A DNA stretch of 13,497 nt from positions 1-13,497 of the forward strand of contig DAOUBQ010000057.1 in the NCBI GenBank assembly GCA_034432755.1, written 5' to 3'. Positions 11,699-13,497 of this stretch are shown here, piece after piece (the stretch's first letter is position 1; each line of letters starts with the position of its first letter). This DNA comes from UBA5195 sp034432755 (GTDB lineage Bacteria > Chloroflexota > Anaerolineae > Anaerolineales > Villigracilaceae). A program made the position numbers and the translations under genes. The notes under the pieces were generated by a model. The model was not told the DNA's origin and did no database searches. It was given only the letters and a program-made list of their open reading frames with translations.

Positions 11699-13497
11699 AT
11701 GAGCGAAAACAAACCCAAAGTCGGTGTCTATGTCTGCCACTGCGGCTCGAACATCGCCGGAATGGTGGATGTGGAAGCCGTGCGCGACTGGGCGCAGGAA
11801 CATCTCGCCAAAGACGGCGTGGTGGTTTCGCGCGATTACAAGTTCATGTGCTCCAGCCTGGGCCAGGAACTGATTGAAAAGGACATCAAAGAACTCGGGC
11901 TGGAGCGCGTGGTGGTCGCCGCCTGTTCGCCACACCTGCACGAGAAAACCTTCCGCACGGCCAGCGAACGAGCCGGATTAAACCCCTACTTGACGGAACT
12001 CGTTTCCATCCGCGAACAGGTTTCGTGGGTTCACACCGATAAAGCCATCGCCACCGAAAAATCCAAAGCGCTGGTGGCTGGCACGGTCGAGCGCATCGTC
12101 TACAACGAACCGCTTGAAAAAATGAAAGTGCCAATCAACCCGAACACGCTGGTGGTCGGCGGCGGCATCGCGGGCATTCAGGCGGCGCTCGAAATTGCCA
12201 ATGCCGGTTTCCACGTTTACCTGGTGGAGCGCGAACCGTCCATCGGCGGACACATGGCCCAGTTCGACAAGACCTTCCCGACCCTCGATTGCTCGGCTTG
12301 CATTCTGACCCCGCGCATGGTTGAAGCCGGTTACCACCCGAACATCACCCTGCTCACCTGGAGCGAGGTGATGAGCGTCAGTGGATATGTTGGCAACTTC
12401 AATGTGACCATCAAGAAAAAAGCCCGCTATGTCAACGAGGAACTCTGTACCGGATGCGGCATCTGCGTCGAAAAATGTCCGCAAAAAGTGGTTGACGATG
12501 TTTATGAAGCCGGGCTAGGCTATCGCAAAGTCATCTATACGCCGTTTGCCCAGGCCGTGCCAAAATACCCGGTGCTAGACCGGCCCAACTGCACCTTCTT
12601 CAAGAACGGCAAATGCAAGGCCTGCGAAAAATTCTGTCCCACCAATGCCATTGACTTCACCCAAGAAGACGAATACCTGAATGTGGAAGTGGGCAACATC
12701 ATCCTGGCGACTGGCTACGACCTGTTCGATGCCCGCCGCGTGACCAATTACGGCTACGGACGCCTGCCGAACGTCTTCACCAGCCTGGAATTTGAGCGCA
12801 TGAGCAACGCCGCCGGGCCGACCGGGGGCGAAATCACCCTGCGCGATGGCAAAACCAAGCCACAAACGGTTGGCATCATCCACTGCGTCGGCTCACGCGA
12901 CAAGAATTTCAACAACTACTGCTCGAGCATCTGCTGTATGCAGAGTCTAAAATTTGCCCACCTGGTCAAGGAGCGCACCGGCGCGGATGTCTACGAGTTC
13001 TACATTGACATGCGCACGCCGATGAAGTCTTACGACGAGTTCTACCAGCGCGTCCTGGAAGAAGGCACGCTCTTTGTGCGCGGCAAAGTGGCCGAAGTGA
13101 CCAACGCCGCGCATGGCCCACACGAAAAAGGCAAACTCATCATCCAGGTCGAGGACACCCTGGTTGGCAAACAGCGCCGCATCCCGGTGGATATGGTGAT
13201 TCTCTCAACCGGTATGGAACCACGCGCCGACGCCAAACAGACCGGCCAGTTATTCGGCATCTCCTGCTCGGCCGATGGCTGGTACTTGGAGCGTCACCCC
13301 AAGCTGGACCCGGTCACGACCATGACTGAGGGCGTGCTAATTGCGGGCTGCGCCTCCGGGCCAAAAGATATTCCGGCCAGCGTAGCGCAAGGGGCCGCCG
13401 CCGCCGCCCGCGTGCTGGACAAGATTCTCCAGAAAGAAGTCGAACTCGAACCCATCCGCGCCACAGTGGATGAGAGCAAATGCTCCGGCTGCCGCAT
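11699..13497 (+). CDS. hdrA: Heterodisulfide reductase-like flavin subunit A, cut by window edge
   Basis: HdrA carries FAD, the site of flavin-based electron bifurcation in methanogens, and several [4Fe-4S] clusters. 599 residues are visible; methanogen HdrA is about 650, so roughly the last 50 are missing. VGVYVCHCGSNIAG (8-21) is the typical N-terminus and VVAACSPHLHEKTFR (72-86) follows. The FAD-binding loop is VVGGGIAGIQAALE (152-165), then LDCSACILTPRM (196-207). A ferredoxin insert has CTGCGICVEKCP (250-261) and CKACEKFCP (306-314). SSICCMQSLK (409-418) is conserved, ILSTGMEP and GVLIAGCASGPKDIPAS are flavin-domain motifs, and CSGCR at the edge opens the C-terminal ferredoxin domain. 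An AGGAGG site overlaps the hdrB stop, 5 nt before the ATG. QmoA is a relative, but QmoA lacks hdrB/hdrC partners of this kind. No electron-input gene (mvhD, NADH or formate module) is visible before the edge. Confidence 0.93.
   Translation, partial: MSENKPKVGVYVCHCGSNIAGMVDVEAVRDWAQEHLAKDGVVVSRDYKFMCSSLGQELIEKDIKELGLERVVVAACSPHLHEKTFRTASERAGLNPYLTELVSIREQVSWVHTDKAIATEKSKALVAGTVERIVYNEPLEKMKVPINPNTLVVGGGIAGIQAALEIANAGFHVYLVEREPSIGGHMAQFDKTFPTLDCSACILTPRMVEAGYHPNITLLTWSEVMSVSGYVGNFNVTIKKKARYVNEELCTGCGICVEKCPQKVVDDVYEAGLGYRKVIYTPFAQAVPKYPVLDRPNCTFFKNGKCKACEKFCPTNAIDFTQEDEYLNVEVGNIILATGYDLFDARRVTNYGYGRLPNVFTSLEFERMSNAAGPTGGEITLRDGKTKPQTVGIIHCVGSRDKNFNNYCSSICCMQSLKFAHLVKERTGADVYEFYIDMRTPMKSYDEFYQRVLEEGTLFVRGKVAEVTNAAHGPHEKGKLIIQVEDTLVGKQRRIPVDMVILSTGMEPRADAKQTGQLFGISCSADGWYLERHPKLDPVTTMTEGVLIAGCASGPKDIPASVAQGAAAAARVLDKILQKEVELEPIRATVDESKCSGCR

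Noticed and set aside
11072..11941. Minus-strand 289-residue ORF
   Set aside because: Antisense to hdrB and the start of hdrA, whose cluster motifs are unmistakable. Its His/Phe/Val-rich composition is typical of a shadow frame.

Overview
The window looks like a bacterial chromosome segment, most consistent with an anaerobic or facultative member of Chloroflexota (Anaerolineae-like). That placement is inference from three things: heterodisulfide reductase-type genes in a bacterium, a PurL with a fused PurS-like N-terminus, and a high load of short tandem repeats. No rRNA or other phylogenetic marker is present to prove it.

Layout. Positions 1-9817 hold a tightly packed minus-strand de novo purine operon, transcribed purL, purQ, purC, a small membrane-protein gene, purE, purK, purF, purD. 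The last gene runs off the left edge. A divergent control region (9818-10088) carries a good sigma70-type promoter for the purine operon and a set of palindromic half-sites suited to a CRP/FNR- or Rex-type regulator. From 10089 to the right edge a plus-strand hdrC-hdrB-hdrA operon encodes an electron-transfer complex; hdrA is cut by the edge.

Function. The purine genes cover PRPP amidotransfer (PurF), GAR synthesis (PurD), FGAM synthesis (PurL with PurQ), AIR carboxylation (PurK, PurE) and SAICAR synthesis (PurC). PurN/PurT, PurM, PurB and PurH are not in the window. HdrCBA resembles the methanogen heterodisulfide reductase. In a bacterium it more likely passes electrons between ferredoxin, NADH, formate or H2 donors and a disulfide or other acceptor that this window does not identify.

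Main oddity. The purine genes are riddled with in-frame repetitive DNA. PurF carries a roughly 73-residue Gly/Asn/Glu-rich insert encoded by 30-bp and 39-bp repeats. PurQ carries an 80-bp GC-rich palindromic element and a heptanucleotide array. PurL carries three heptanucleotide arrays, and two more heptamer arrays sit at gene junctions, where one supplies the purE stop codon. Several unrelated heptamer motifs share the same 7-bp period, and all the arrays within genes keep the reading frame open. I regard this as the most noteworthy feature of the window.
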